Part shown: one piece after another, positions 1 through 12,400 of the stretch | How positions within the stretch are numbered: position 1 is the first letter of the stretch | How the letters are laid out: each line of letters begins with the position of its first letter | Origin: Crocodylus rhombifer | Taxonomy: Eukaryota; Chordata; Crocodylia; Crocodylidae | Direction: 5' to 3' | Assembly: GCA_038503035.1 (NCBI GenBank) | Contig: JAVSML010000975.1 | Coordinates: 228,396 to 292,395 of the forward strand | Length of the DNA stretch: 64,000 nt | Program-made: the position numbers and the translations under genes | The notes under the pieces: model-generated | What the model saw: only the letters and a program-made list of their open reading frames with translations | What the model was told of the DNA's origin: nothing | Database searches by the model: none

Positions 1-192
1 TCCTGAAGGAGACTGAGGGGGCAATCTGCTGCTCTGACCCCTTAGCTCGGGAAGTCTGCTGCTCGGGAAGGGGCCCGCATCCAAGACATTGCGGAGAGGA
101 TCCCTAAGCTCCTCCAGCCCACAGACCACCATCCCATGCTCCTTATTCATGTGGGCACCAGGGACACGGCTCGAAGCTCTCCCAGCTGGGTC

Positions 193-2228
193 ATGAGGTA
201 GCAAAACCCGCAGTTTTTGTTTTATTGCATTCACTCCCCTTCCCCAGCCATTTCTGACTTTTTCTCTCCCTCTCTATTCCCCATAGATAAGTATAAGTAA
301 GCTAAGATGTAAGATAAGCTTTAAACATTTTTATTTTTGTAGCAAGTTTTTGGTTTTGGATATCCACTGTTTTACATTATACTATTATTAGGTTTGTATT
401 AATTTTACTGTTGTATATTGTATTACCATCATTTTTGTATTGATTTTTATTGTTTCATATGGATATTATTATGGTTGACCAAAGTCATGTCAAGTTTCCA
501 TTTTATATGTTAAGCCTCCATCTTCTATCCTCTGCCTGGGCATCCCATGTTGCAACAGTATGATTCATTGTACCCCTCCCATGTAAATTGGTTCCCTGAT
601 GAATGAGTGTGATTGGGAATCATTGAAATACAATGGTAGCAGGCCTCTACTGAATGGCCTGTAATGACTGGGCCATCACCTCGCCTTGATTCATCCAGGA
701 ACCACAGAGCTCACCCAGGAACAGAGACAAGACCAGCATTTGAAAGACAAAAGACCCTGCAGAACCAGCAACTCTCACCATTACAGACACCCGAAACTGC
801 ACATCCCTGCATGGAACACACGTTCAGTACGTGAGGGGCTGACACTTGCCTGGGCATGCCTCCTGTCACCAGGGTCACACAAGGTCTTAGGGGCAGTGAA
901 GACAGACCCAGTGGGGCGCCCCCTCCATCTGGACCAGCACCATGCCACACCACCTATCCACCCAGAGGCCTTGCCAGCAACTCCCCTTTGGACAACATCT
1001 ACTGGACAAGACCCCTTTCTAGCCTGGATAGGTAGATACTACCTGCACACCTCCTCCTGCAATTTGGACTCTCTCTCTTTCCTCCTGGACTTCAGTGGAC
1101 TTCAGCCCCTGCACCAAGACTCTGTAACCCCTGCTGCCATTGTGTGTATGTGTGTGGGTGCAAGGGAACCAATTTGACATTGTGTCACCATCTCCCCTGT
1201 TCAATAAAACCACTGTCATTTGCAACCCTGAGTTGGGTCATGTTTTACTAAATCCCAGTCCCTTCCTTATCTTAAATTCCAGCCTCATTCTCTCTCTCAG
1301 CTCTAGTCCCCACTCTCTGCTAGTTTCCTGATCTCCTCCCAATTCCATCTCCCCTCTTCTGCCACCTCTCAGCCTCCCCTGCTCCTACTGCCTTTTCCCT
1401 GTGACTTTCTGCTACCTTTCTCTGCTTACCTGCTGCCCTGCCACCTGCTGCTTTTCTGCTATCCGTCTCTATTTTCAGGCTTCCCCTGCACCTTCTGTAA
1501 TCATCCCTGCCCCTTCCCCTGCAGCTTTCCAGCTCCTTGTGGCTGTCCTGCAGTTTTTTTCACTCCCAGCACCTACTGCCACTCCCTGCAACTTCTCTAA
1601 CTGCCCCGGAGCCATCCTCTGGCTCCCCACATCCAGAGCCCCTCTTTAACACTCACATTTGCCCTTAGTCCCATTTTCCCCCCTCCCCATCTACCTTTTC
1701 AGCTCCCCTGTAGCTCTGGCTCCAGTCCCAGACTCGGTGTCAGCATGCTTCCCTGTTCCGCAGGCTTTGGGCCTTGTCTTTTTATCAATTAAGACCAATG
1801 AAACTAAAGTTACCCCCAAGCCTCAGTTCTTCAGCCCAGGCCCCTGTAGTCTACTGGTTCTAATCCCAGTCCTGGTAATTTTTACTTTCTTACCTTAATC
1901 TTTCCCCAGGTATCCCAAGTACATACATGCATACATACATACATATCACAATACCCAACTTAGGAACTCACTTGTGTGTATGTGTAGGTGGGTGGTATGT
2001 GTGTAAATTAGTGAATACACACACACACACACACATATAGATATAGTTATTGTGTATGTGTGTGTGGTATATGAATTAGTAATCCACATATGTGTATTAA
2101 ATGTGCAGGTGTTGGTAACTGGTAATTGATTCTGTCTAAATTTGGTGCGTGTACCCTGTATGGGCTTAAACCAGTAATAGGTGTGCATGAACCTAAACTA
2201 GTTATTTTAAATGTGCATGTATCTGAGT

Positions 2229-2275
<47 letters not shown>

Positions 2276-2533
2276 GGCATTGTGTGCATGGTATACAATT
2301 AGTGATCTGTGTCTAACTTTTGGGGTGTATAGTGTATATGCTTGAATTGGTAATAAGTATGCATGTGCCTAGGCTGGTTTGGATGTGTATGTGCCTGAGC
2401 TGGTAGTGTGCATGTGTATGCACCTGATTGATTTGTGTGTTGGTATATGTGCAATTGTGTTACACCCTCCTGTCTAACACAGCAATACTGAGATCCTGAG
2501 AGTTGGCCTGACCCCACAGGGCAACAATGAGGT
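193..2533. mobile_element. 2.3 kb insertion within the CR1, flanked by 7-bp duplication ATGAGGT
   Basis: ATGAGGT occurs at 193-199 and 2527-2533. If one copy and the sequence between are skipped, the CR1 esterase frame reads straight through (SWVMR into CYRDLGG). That marks 200-2526 as a clean insertion with target-site duplication. I cannot name the element. It contains an AATAAA at 1203, CT-rich sequence (1255-1900) and several microsatellites. Its ends are neither TG...CA nor obvious inverted repeats, so it may be composite or an LTR/SINE-like unit. Confidence 0.7.
1916..2275 (+). repeat. Microsatellite cluster (TACA)n, (CA)n, (TG)n
   Basis: (TACA)n-like at about 1920-1945, (CA)n at 2017-2034, and a long (GT)n run at about 2230-2270, separated by degenerate TG-rich sequence. 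ORFs across it (His/Thr repeats) are artefacts. Confidence 0.9.
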
Positions 2534-5500
2534 GCTACAGGGATTTGGGTGGACGGCTAAAGGGTCTGGGGGCACAGGTGGTGTTCTCTTTGATCCTCCC
2601 CAGTCTTGGGGTATGGGCTGAGGAGGGAGAGGAGGATCCAGGTAGTAAACCAAAGACTGCGGCGCTGGTGTCATCGGGAAGACTCTGGCTTCCATGACCA
2701 CAGTCTGCTCTTTGGCACGAGAGGCATCAAGCTCCTGGAAAGAGATGGCCTCCACCTCTCTCCACTGGGGAGGAGGTTCTTCTCAGCCAGAGTGGCTAAC
2801 CTGCTCCACTGGGTTTTAAACTAAGCCCGCTGGGGGACAGGGGGACTACTGCCACTGCTGGCCCACTGAGCAACCCTCGCAAAGCCAGCAGGCAAAGGCA
2901 CTTAAGGGAGCCCACCTCTGCCCCAGCCCTGGTACAATCTGTGGGCAAGGCAAGAGCCCCCAAGATGACACTTGCCTGCCTGTACACAAATGCCAGCAGC
3001 TTGGGGAATAAGCAGGAGGAACTTGTCCTCCTGCTTAATACTAATAATTACGATGTCATAGGGATAATGGAGACCTGGTGGGACTCCACCCATGACTGGA
3101 CCATGGGTATAGACAGCGATACCCTGAACAGCATAGATTGAGTAGATAAAAGGGGCGGGGGTGTAGCTTTCTAAGTTAAGGAAAGCTATGCGTCCCTGCA
3201 AGCTGATACTGGCGACCAGGGCGGATGACTGGAGACCCTCTGGGTTAAAATCCATGGGGAACACGGCACAGGGGACACAATGGTGGGAGTCTACTACAGA
3301 CCTACCACCAAAAGTCAAAAGTTTGACCAGGAGTTCGCCCAGGAACTGGCTGAGGCCGCATACTCCAGGCCCATGGTTGTCATGGATGACTTCAACTACC
3401 CAGACATCTCATGGGAGGATCACTCAGCAAAATCAGAGCGGTCGCAAAGCTTCCTATCATGCGTGGATGACCTCTACCTGACTCAAGAAGTCTATGGGCC
3501 AACGAGAGGTAAAGCGCTTTTTGACCTGGTACTGGCTACTACGGATGACCTAATCGGCGACCTAGTGATCAATGGGAAGCTAGGTGACAGCAACCACAAG
3601 CTGATCAGCTTCACCATCCATCATAAAGCCTGGAAGTCAGTCAGCAACACTGAAGTCCTTGACTTCAGGAAAGCCAATGTTGACAAGCTCAGGAGGTTTG
3701 TCAGTGAGGCCCTAAGGGACCATGACCACAGGGAGAGGGGAGTACAGGAAGAGTGGTTGCTCCTCAAGGGAGCAATCCTTAATGCACAAGTATTCCTATT
3801 CCATCTTGGAGGAAAGGCAGCAAGAGGGCACAGCAGTCCCCCTGGCTCTCCAGGGATCTAGCAGACCTCCTGAGGCTAAAAAGAAAGGCCTACAAAGGAT
3901 GGAGAATAGGATTCACCTCCAAGGAGGAATATTCTGCACTGGCCTGGTTCTGCAGGGAGGAAACCAGGAAAGCCAAGGCTGCAATTGAACTCCAACTAGC
4001 TTTGAGTATCAAGGACAATAAAAAGTCCTTTTTCAGATATGTGGGGAGCTGGAAGAAAAGCAAGAGCAACATTGGACCCCTGCTGAACCAGATGGGACAA
4101 CTGATGCCCAGGAAAAAGCCAACCTATTAAATGGGTACTTTGCATCGGTCTTTCATCAGTCCCACGGGATGCCCATGCCCACTACGGGACAGGGAGGTCT
4201 GGGTGAGGGAGATCCCCTGCTCTTGATCAATGCTGACCTCGTGAAGGAACACCTTAAGAAGCTGGATACCTCCAAGTCAGCTAGCCCTAACAATCTACAC
4301 CCTAGGGTACTCAAGGAGCTGGCGAGCATCATAGCCTAGCCTCTGGCATGGATTTTTGAGAACTCCTGGTGCTCTGGTGTAGTGCCCGAAGACTGGAAGA
4401 AGGCCAATGTGGTACCTATATTTAAGAAAGGGAGGAAAGTGGATCTGGCAAACTATAGGCCCATCAGCCTGACCTCTATCCCAGGGAAGGTCTTAGAAAA
4501 GTTTATTAAAGAGGCCATCCTTAATTGACTGGCCAACACCAACATCCTGAGGAATAGCCAGCATGGGTTTGTTGCAGGTAGGTCTTGCTTGACCAATCTC
4601 ATTTCCTTTTACGACCAGGTCACCTATCACCTGCGCAAGGGAGAAAAGATTGATGTCATATATCTTGACTTCAAAAAAGCCTTCGATCTGGTATCCCATG
4701 ATCACCTCTTGGCGAAACTGCCCAATTGTGGCCTTATGTCCACCACAATCCGCTGGCTGGGGTATTGGCTCCGTGGTCAGACCCAGAGGGTGGTAATAGA
4801 CAGAAGTAAATTGTCATGGTGCCCTGTGACCAGCGGGGTCCCCCAAGTCTCTGTCCTTGGACCCATATTGTTCAACATCTTCATTAATGATGTGGACATT
4901 GGAGTCAGAAGTGGACTGGCCAAATTCGCTGATGACACCAAACTCTGGGGCACACCTGAAGACAGGAGGGTGATCCAGGCTGACCTGGACAGGCTCAGCA
5001 AATGGGTGGATGAGAACCTGATGGTGTTTAACACCGAAAAATGCAAGGTTCTCCACCTTGGGAGGAAAAACCTGCAGCATCCTTAAGGTTTGGCAGTGCT
5101 ACGCTGGCTAGCACTACAGAAGAAAGAGACTTGGGGGTCATCATTGACCACAAGATGAACATGAGTCTTCAATGCGATGCTGTGGCTAGTAAAGGGGCCA
5201 AAACGCTGGCTTGCATCCATAGATGCTTCTCAAGCAAATCCCGGGACGTCATTCTCCCCTTGTACTCGGCCTTGGTAAGGCCACAGCTGGAGTACTGCGT
5301 CCAGTTTTGGGCCCCACAATTCAAAAAGGATGTGAAGAAGCTTGAAAGAGTCCAGAGAAGAGCCACGCGCATGACCAGAGGTCAGGAAAACAGATCTTAT
5401 GACAACAGGCTGAGAGCTATGGGGCTCTTTAGCCTGGAAAAGCGCAGGCTCAGGGGTGATCTGATGGCCACCTATAAGTTTATCAGAGGTGACCAGCAGG

Positions 5501-5967
5501 ATCTGGGGGGATGCTTGTTCACCAGAGCATCCCAAGGGATGAAGAGTTTGAATGGTTATAAACTACTGCAAGACAGTTTCAGGCTGGACATAAGGAAGAA
5601 TTTCTTTACTGTCCGAGCCCCCAAGGTCTAGAATAGCCTGTCATTGGAAGTGGCTCAAGCACCTACATTGAACACCTTCAAGAGTAAATTGGATGCTTAT
5701 CTTGCTCGGATCTTATGACTCCAGCTGACTTCCTGCCCTTTGGGCAGGGGGCTGGACTCAATCTTCTGAGGTCCCTTCCAGCCCTAATGTCTATGAAATC
5801 TATATGTCACTGAAAAAACCTGGTTGAAAAGACACTATCAGAATGGACTGCAAATATTCTTAAAACCCTTTTTTGTTCAGCTGTTACTTAACCTTTAGGC
5901 GTACTCTACAGCTTTGGAACATATTTGAATTAGTGCTGTTCTGAATTTAAAATAAAAAAGAGGAGAA

Positions 5968-7505
5968 ACTATAGTTTCATAGTTAGTAGGGTCGGAAGGG
6001 ACTTGAGCAGATCATCAAGTCCGACCCCCTGCCATGGCAGGAAAGAGTACTGGGGTCAAATGACCCTAGTAACGTGATTGTCTAGCCTTGTCTTAAAGAC
6101 CCCCAGGGTAGGAGCCAGCACCACTTCTCTTGGAAGTTGATTCCAGATCCTACACGCCTTGACAGTGAAGTAGCACCTCCTTATGTCTAATCTGAATCTA
6201 CCCTCTGCCAGTTTCTGATCATTATTTCTAGTCACTCCTGGTAGTGCTCAGGGGAACAGGGACTCCCCCAGTCTTGACTTCAAAAAAGTCAAGCTGGTCC
6301 CCATTGACTAGTTTGTAACAGGCCACTAGATCTCCCCTTAGCCTTCTGCCTCTTGTGGAGGCTGAATAGGTTCAGGTCCCATAGCCTGTCCTCATAGGGC
6401 CTGCCCTGCTGCCCCCGATCATGAGAATGGCCCTCCTGGACCCTCTCCATATTGTTCACATCCCTCTTGAAGTGCAGCGCCCAGAACTGGATGCAGTACT
6501 CCAGCTGCGGCCTGACCAGCATCGCACAGAGAGGGAGTATCACCTCCCTGGATCTGCTTGAGATGCGTTTGTGGATGCATGACAAGGTGCGGTTGGCCTT
6601 CCTGACTGCATCCCCACACTGCCGGCCCATGTTCATCTTGGCATCAATGATGACTCCAAGATCCTTTTCTGCCTCTGCACTGACAAGAAGGGAGTTCCCC
6701 AGCCTGTAGGTATGGTGCCGGTTCTTCCTCCCCAGGTGCATCACCTTGCACTTGTCAGTGTTGAATCCCATCCTATTATCATCTGCCCATCCCTGTAACT
6801 TGTCTAGGTCCGATAGTAGCCTATTCCTTCCTTCTAGCGTGCCCACATCTCCCCACATCTTAGTGTCATCAGCAAATTTGAACAGGGTGCCTTTTACCCC
6901 CTTGTCCAAGTCACTGATGAAGATGTTGAACAGTGCGGGCCCAAGGACCGAGCCCGAGGAACCCCACTGCCCACATCCCTCCAAGTCAAAAATGACCCAT
7001 CCACTACTACTCTCTGGGTGCAGGCCTCCAGCCAGTTGGCGACCCATTTGACTGTGTAGGTATCGACACCACAGTCCCCCAGTTTTTTAATGAGAATGGG
7101 GTGAGAGACAGTGTCGAAGGCCTTCCTAAAGTCCAGAAAAACTACGTCCACTGCTACCCCTGCATCTAAGGATTTGGTGACCTGGTCGTAGAAGGCCACC
7201 AGGCTGGCCTGACAGGACCTGCCTCTAATGAACCCGTGTTGGTTGTCCCCAAGCATAACCACCCCCGCGGGCCCCTTGTGGACATGTGCCAGGATAATTC
7301 TCTCAAAAAGCTTACCAAGGATTGAGGTAAGACTAACTGGCCTATAGTTTCCTGGGTCCTCCTTCCTCCTGTTTTTGAAGATGGGAACCACGTTGGCCCT
7401 CTTCCAGTCCTCTGGCACCGCACCAGAGCACTACGAGTGCTTGTAAAGCCATGCCACGAGTCCCGCAATGACCTCAGCTAATTCCCTCAGCACTCTGGGG
7501 TGCAG
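5968..7505 (-). mobile_element. CR1 LINE, 5'-truncated, second subfamily
   Basis: Minus-strand CR1. 3' end at about 5968 (reverse complement of the CCCTTCCGACCCTAC tail region). RT segments: PEDWKRANVVPIFKNRRKED, then NYRPVSLTSILGK, LDFRKAFDTVSHP, and the catalytic FADDTKMWG between 6840 and 6880. It ends with the C-terminal CIHKRISSRSREV. Two frameshifts near 6300 and 6900 break the frame. It begins within the RT N-terminal region at about 7505. Its residues differ clearly from the CR1 at 1-5805, so it is another subfamily. Confidence 0.9.
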
Positions 7506-8494
7506 TGTGTATGTATATATGTGTATATAACAGATTCTAAAAGGTGTGGTGTATCCTTTACAATAATGCTGCAGAGGTGCAGTTCCATCTAGTGCAATGG
7601 TTTTCTCCATTTTTAGACACAAGTTAACCCTTGTCAGGCTTACCAAAGCCCTAGCTAAACTCAGCACAGCCCTCAGAAAATGCCAGCTCTTTGCTTTCAT
7701 TTGTTTTTTTGACTATGGAAAAAAATAACAGAGCATTTTTTCTGTTGCAAATAACTCAGATCACAAGTCAGAATGTTTCTAACACTAAGGATTCTTATTT
7801 GAAATCTCTAGGTTTACCCTGTGAATTGTGTTTGCACATCTAATTGTGCTAAATTGTCTGACATCTCACAGCACCCCTGAAAGAATCTCCAGGCACCCCA
7901 GGGTGATGTGACACCTTGCTTAAAAACTGTTGCTCTTCTGACTGCTGCTTTTGCCCTGGATAAGAATTCTGGCCAGAGGTCAAGGGTCTCCAGCTTTTTC
8001 AATGTACAACCCACTTCATGAGGGGGATTGTCTCAAACTTTAATCGGCTGTGGTTTCACATTGCAGAGCAGCGTAAGAATCCAAGCAGAGCCTCTTCCAG
8101 ATCAAATGATTTGACTGTGCTCAGCTGCAGCAGCCAAGGGTGGCTTTTAATTGTAAACTTACACTGAGTTCCTCTATAGTTATTCCTATAAATTTACTAT
8201 AATGCAGTTAAATCCATGTTGTAGGGGAAAAAACAAACTTGCCAAATATTTTAAAAATAAAATGAACTACTCCTTACTATGACTGAAAACAATGAGATTT
8301 TTCTAGGTTCAGCTTATAATTCCAATTTGTGAAGCTTGTCAACCTACATAGAAAAAACAGCTTATATAGAAAAGGTGAACAATGACGAGTCAGATTCTGC
8401 ATTATTTTAACTGCTTTGCCAGATTAATTTTGTTTTTTATTAGATATCAAAACATTTCAGCCAAGTAATCAGATAATCAAGACAGACCACATGA
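7506..8494. other. UFSP2 intron, mostly unassigned
   Basis: No exon recognised. A faint inverted similarity between gtgcaatggttttctcc (7589) and the reverse of ttaaaaactgttgctc (7920) suggests an old hAT remnant at about 7586-7945. The rest has no clear structure. Confidence 0.4.
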
Positions 8495-8502
8495 AATGAA
8501 AG

Positions 8503-9162
8503 CAGGGTGGATAAAAATCAACTTTTTTTTTAAATTAAAAACCAGCTGTTTTGTTTAAAATCAGAATGTTTTTATTTAATTGTATTTTTTTGTCAAGCTT
8601 TTTTTAAAAAAAAAACAAAACAACCCACCCCTATATATAGTTTTAATTTAAGATTTGTTAAAGCTCAAAGATATCATTATGGAATAGGGATTATAACTTC
8701 TAGCATATACTATCTGAGACAATATATTCATGTAACCTTTTTAGAAAAGTTTTATAAATAGGTCACAACAGGCCATGAACTATATTAGGAACCTAATCTT
8801 ATGGGGTTTCCAGAGATTCCTCTATAGATTACTAAAGATCAGTGCTCAGGTCGAGAACATCCCAGCATCTCTGTGATGCTTAGTTTCAGTTCTCAAACTG
8901 TGGATTTGTGTCTCGAGAGATAACATCTTAATTAACAGCAGTATATGGAGATGAGATAACAGACCTGATTATCTACCCATCAGCCCTCTTGTATCTCTGC
9001 AAGTTTGTGTTTAAAGAGTCAAGCCCTTACATTTCTCTAAAAGTGCAAAGTTCCAAGAAGTTAAATGAATAAAGGATATCAAACAACAAGAATAGACTTT
9101 TTGTAGAAAACAGTGATTAAATTGAGGCTTCCTTACCACTGATTTAAATCAAATCCACCCTG
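8503..9162. mobile_element. Non-autonomous hAT-like transposon with perfect 8-bp TSD
   Basis: Terminal inverted repeats start CAGGGTGGATAAAAATCAA on the left and, in reverse, CAGGGTGGATTTGATTTAAA on the right. Flanking 8-bp duplications AATGAAAG are identical at 8495-8502 and 9163-9170. The 660 bp are AT-rich with no transposase ORF. It lies just past UFSP2 exon 7, 100 bp from its donor. Confidence 0.88.
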
Positions 9163-9265
9163 AATGAAAGTGTAAAGCTGAGCATGATACTAGTTTTATA
9201 ATTTATTTGAGTTCGTTCTTATAACAAGACTTATAAAAATAAGCATTTTCCTGCACAAAACTCAC

Positions 9266-9412
9266 CAGACCCGACTCCAGACCAGGTGGATGGAGATGCA
9301 CATGTGGATTTCTGAGATACCCATCTTTATATGGTTCATCTGGAAAGTGATAAGCATTTGCTCTTCTGAAATATGGCCTATCAGATGGCAGATTGAAGAG
9401 TCCATGCAATTC
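9266..9412 (-). CDS. UFSP2: UFSP2 coding exon 7 (last one visible)
   Basis: Acceptor tgtatgtag and donor gtgagt. The 49 codons encode [20 protein letters not shown], then [17 protein letters not shown], a hallmark of the family just before the catalytic Cys region. The reading frame stays open past the donor for some codons, but that extension does not resemble UFSP2. Confidence 0.92.
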
Positions 9413-12400
9413 CTACATACAGGGCAGAATCAAAGTAAGTCTATTTATTTTTTTACTCCAAATAAGGATGAAAGTTTTTAACAAAATAATATTTTTAATA
9501 TAACTGGTTAGTCATTTTTCATATAAAAAACTTCTAAAATTATTAGTTTTGAACAAGTAGGTTTTATACTAGTCCCCTCAATACTGCAACTGTCATATGT
9601 AGACTCAGATACCAGTGTCAAGAGGGAATACCACAACCATCCAGCAAATGAAGATCCGTACTGTATTTAAAGTACATTTTTATGCAAATCATTAGAAATA
9701 CAGACTCTCTTAGACTAGGGACAGAAGTTATATATAAACTGGTTTAAGTGATCAGAAACTGGTTTAAACTTGTAACAGAACAGAAGTTCAGTGCACATAA
9801 ACCAGTTTCAAAATGGCTGAAACTGGCATAAGATAAACCTGGTTGAATGTAGTACTGGCAGTCCTTGACTTACAATGTTTCGAGTTGCAACACTTTACAC
9901 TTGCAACATTTATAAATTGACACCCTGTTTCAGCTTTCTGATGTCAGTTTAGGCTTTACAACACTTGATCTGACGTAACACCACACTAGCGAACAAGTTC
10001 GCTGTGTTGCCCATTTCCCTGGAGAACATCTATTCCATGAACACTTTTTTTAAGAAAGCAGACAAGACTCCAGAAAAATCTGCAGCCAAGACTCCTGAGA
10101 AGACACGAGCCAAGAACCCTTCAAAAAGTCCAACCAAGAGCCCTTCAAAAAATCCAGCAAAGTCACCTGAAAGAAGTCCTACCAAATCAATATGATTGCT
10201 ATTTACTATATAAATACATTAAACGTAGCTATATTGCTCATCTATAATTGATTCAGTACAAAATTCTAGGGTTTTTTTGTTTTTGTTTTTTTTTAAAATA
10301 GGGTATTGGGCCTTGGTTCAGGAACAAATTCCCTATTTACAATGTTGTTTCCAATGGGAAAATCAGTTCTGAGTTATAACGTTTCAACTTAAGACGCGAT
10401 TTTTCTGGAACCAATTGTGTCCTAAGTCCGAGGATTGTTTGTATTAGACTTAACTCATTTGAGTCAAAACTGGTTTATGAAACTCCTGTCCCAGACCTCT
10501 TCCTGGTTTAAGTTAAATCAGTCCTGGCCTGGGCTGTGCCATCTGCTCCAGAGAGCAGGGCTGGCCCCACCCCTCTGCTCCCTAGCTGGAACAGTGAGGG
10601 CTAGCTGAGGAGATGGAGACTACAAGCACAGCAGTCTCTGCCCGTCTTCCCCCTGGCACTCAAAAAGGGATCTCCCCCCTTCCCCTCTCCCACAGCATGG
10701 ACCCTAAGCTGGCATCTGGTCATGATCACGCGCCACCCCCATGCTAGCTAATGCTGAGAGGTCTCTGTGTCTCTCTCCAGTTTCACTGGGACAGGCAGAC
10801 AGAATAGTGTCCACTTAGGGCCTTTTTCGAGTTAATCAACAGGTCAGCTGGTTGATGTTCCTCCTTCCTTCCTTCCATAAAGCTGTTTAAGAAGAGCTTT
10901 AACTAATGAGAAAGGCTTTCGTTTTCTTGATGGGCTGATAAACTTTGTGTTATCAGCCCCCTGCTGGCTCCCTTGCCTGTCAGGTTTGCTGAAGACAGTT
11001 TGCTGAAGAAGGGAGTGCCTCAGAGTGCTAGCTGGGGGCTGGGGTCTAGCAACACTCCTGCCCCTTGAGCAGTGAGCTGGGAAAAGCCTGGTAGCTTCCC
11101 CTTCCCCCTCCAGGCACACACTGGGCTGCAGACTGTGCAAGCCAGGGTAGGAGTTTAAATCCCTCCCTTCTCAGAGCATCCTGCCAGGACCTGGCCAAAT
11201 CCTCCCTCAGCTCAGCACTGTACAAGGGAAGGAAGGGCTGCTCTAGCACCCACCAGCTTCTACCCTGAGCCAATGCATGCATGTGCCTGCATCTCTTCAT
11301 TTAAAGTGAGTGTCTATCTACCTTCAAAATCAGTTTAAGCCATGCAGGTTAAACTAACCTACAAAGATTGAATCAATTCAGTCTCAGGCTTTTTGAATGC
11401 CTGTCCCTAGCCTTTATGAGAAAGCATCTGATGATCTTGCAAAAACATGTTCCAAAAATCTCATACACATGTATTCAGTATTCTTTATAATCAGAAATTG
11501 GGATCTGTCTGTATTTGCTCTACATCAACTAAATGGTAGGTTTTACCTTTCTATAACTCTCCAGTTGATCATCTGGAACACCCATTGGATAGGAAATTGT
11601 TACAAGATGTCTTGTTCCTGGCAACATGAAGTGAAATTGTTCTGGTACCATAATAGATGTCGCCTTCATATATTTCATAATGCATCTTTCCATATCGGTT
11701 AGTTGTTTATGAACTGCGTTAACCAGGATATTTTGTACACTGTAAGGTATAAGGGAAAATATTTAAGAACTAGAACAGCAGCGCTGCTGATTTAATGTTA
11801 TAGCTCAACATCTTTCACAACCAGTTTGGTATACCTGCTGTTCTCATTTCTCTTTCAGCCCACACTAGCAGATCTGGTTGTAGCCCTGTAATGCTCTGTT
11901 CAGTTTGTTTGCATGTGGAAGCTACTCTTCAATGATTCAGTCCTATGAGCCAATTGTTTTAAACCATTTATTCATGCAAGTAAAGCTAAACATGTGCTTT
12001 GCTGGCTGCAGTCCAGAATTCTGAGGACCCTGCAGAGTCAAATGCCAAAAACAGAAATCTATGAGTCTGCCTCTGTACTCCCCTTCATCACCACCTGCAG
12101 ACCAGCAGTCCCTACACAGGATTTTGAGACTGTTAATCAGAGTCACCATTCCTCACTCACACATGCAGCCCAGCATATATACTATCATTAAAAGGAATCT
12201 GGTACATCTTTGGAATATTTTCTGGCATTCTGTTTCTTGAAAAATGATAACAAGTCACCTTTTCCTCAGTCATTATACATGTTAAATGCTTTTTAGGGTT
12301 TTTGGAACTAATGGAGATGGAACACTGTGATGTTGGATAATAACAGGATAATCACAGATTCACACAAATTTAGGGCTGGAAGGGACCTTGTGAGATCATC

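Larger units (their letters stand above)
1..5805 (+). mobile_element. CR1 LINE copy, nearly full-length in the window, split by an insertion
   Basis: CR1 non-LTR retrotransposon relic, 5' part off-window. 1-199 and 2527-2824 are the two halves of the ORF1 esterase-like region (LLIHVGT, then GLGAQVVFSLILPSLGYG, HLSPLGRRFF). ORF2 follows: endonuclease from about 2964 (LYTNASSLGNKQEEL, IMETWWDS; then VVMDDFNYPDISW) and reverse transcriptase from about 4380 (NYRPISLTS, QHGFVAGRSC, LDFKKAFDLVSHD, catalytic FADD near 4925). The C-terminal domain is at 5041-5631 and the 3'UTR carries GGGGGCTGGACTCAAT and CCCTTCCAGCCC. Stops (for example TGA at 3139, TAG near 4336, TGA near 4526) and frameshifts make it dead. 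It lies in the UFSP2 intron, antisense to the gene. Confidence 0.9.

Noticed and set aside
711..1331. ORFs in the insert before the AATAAA at 1203
   Set aside because: No recognisable domain. The 163-codon frame lacks biased composition or homology and lies in an unidentified mobile insert.
9203..9265. Extension of UFSP2 exon 7 frame past the donor
   Set aside because: A clear gtgagt donor lies at 9265, and the residues beyond it do not resemble UFSP2.
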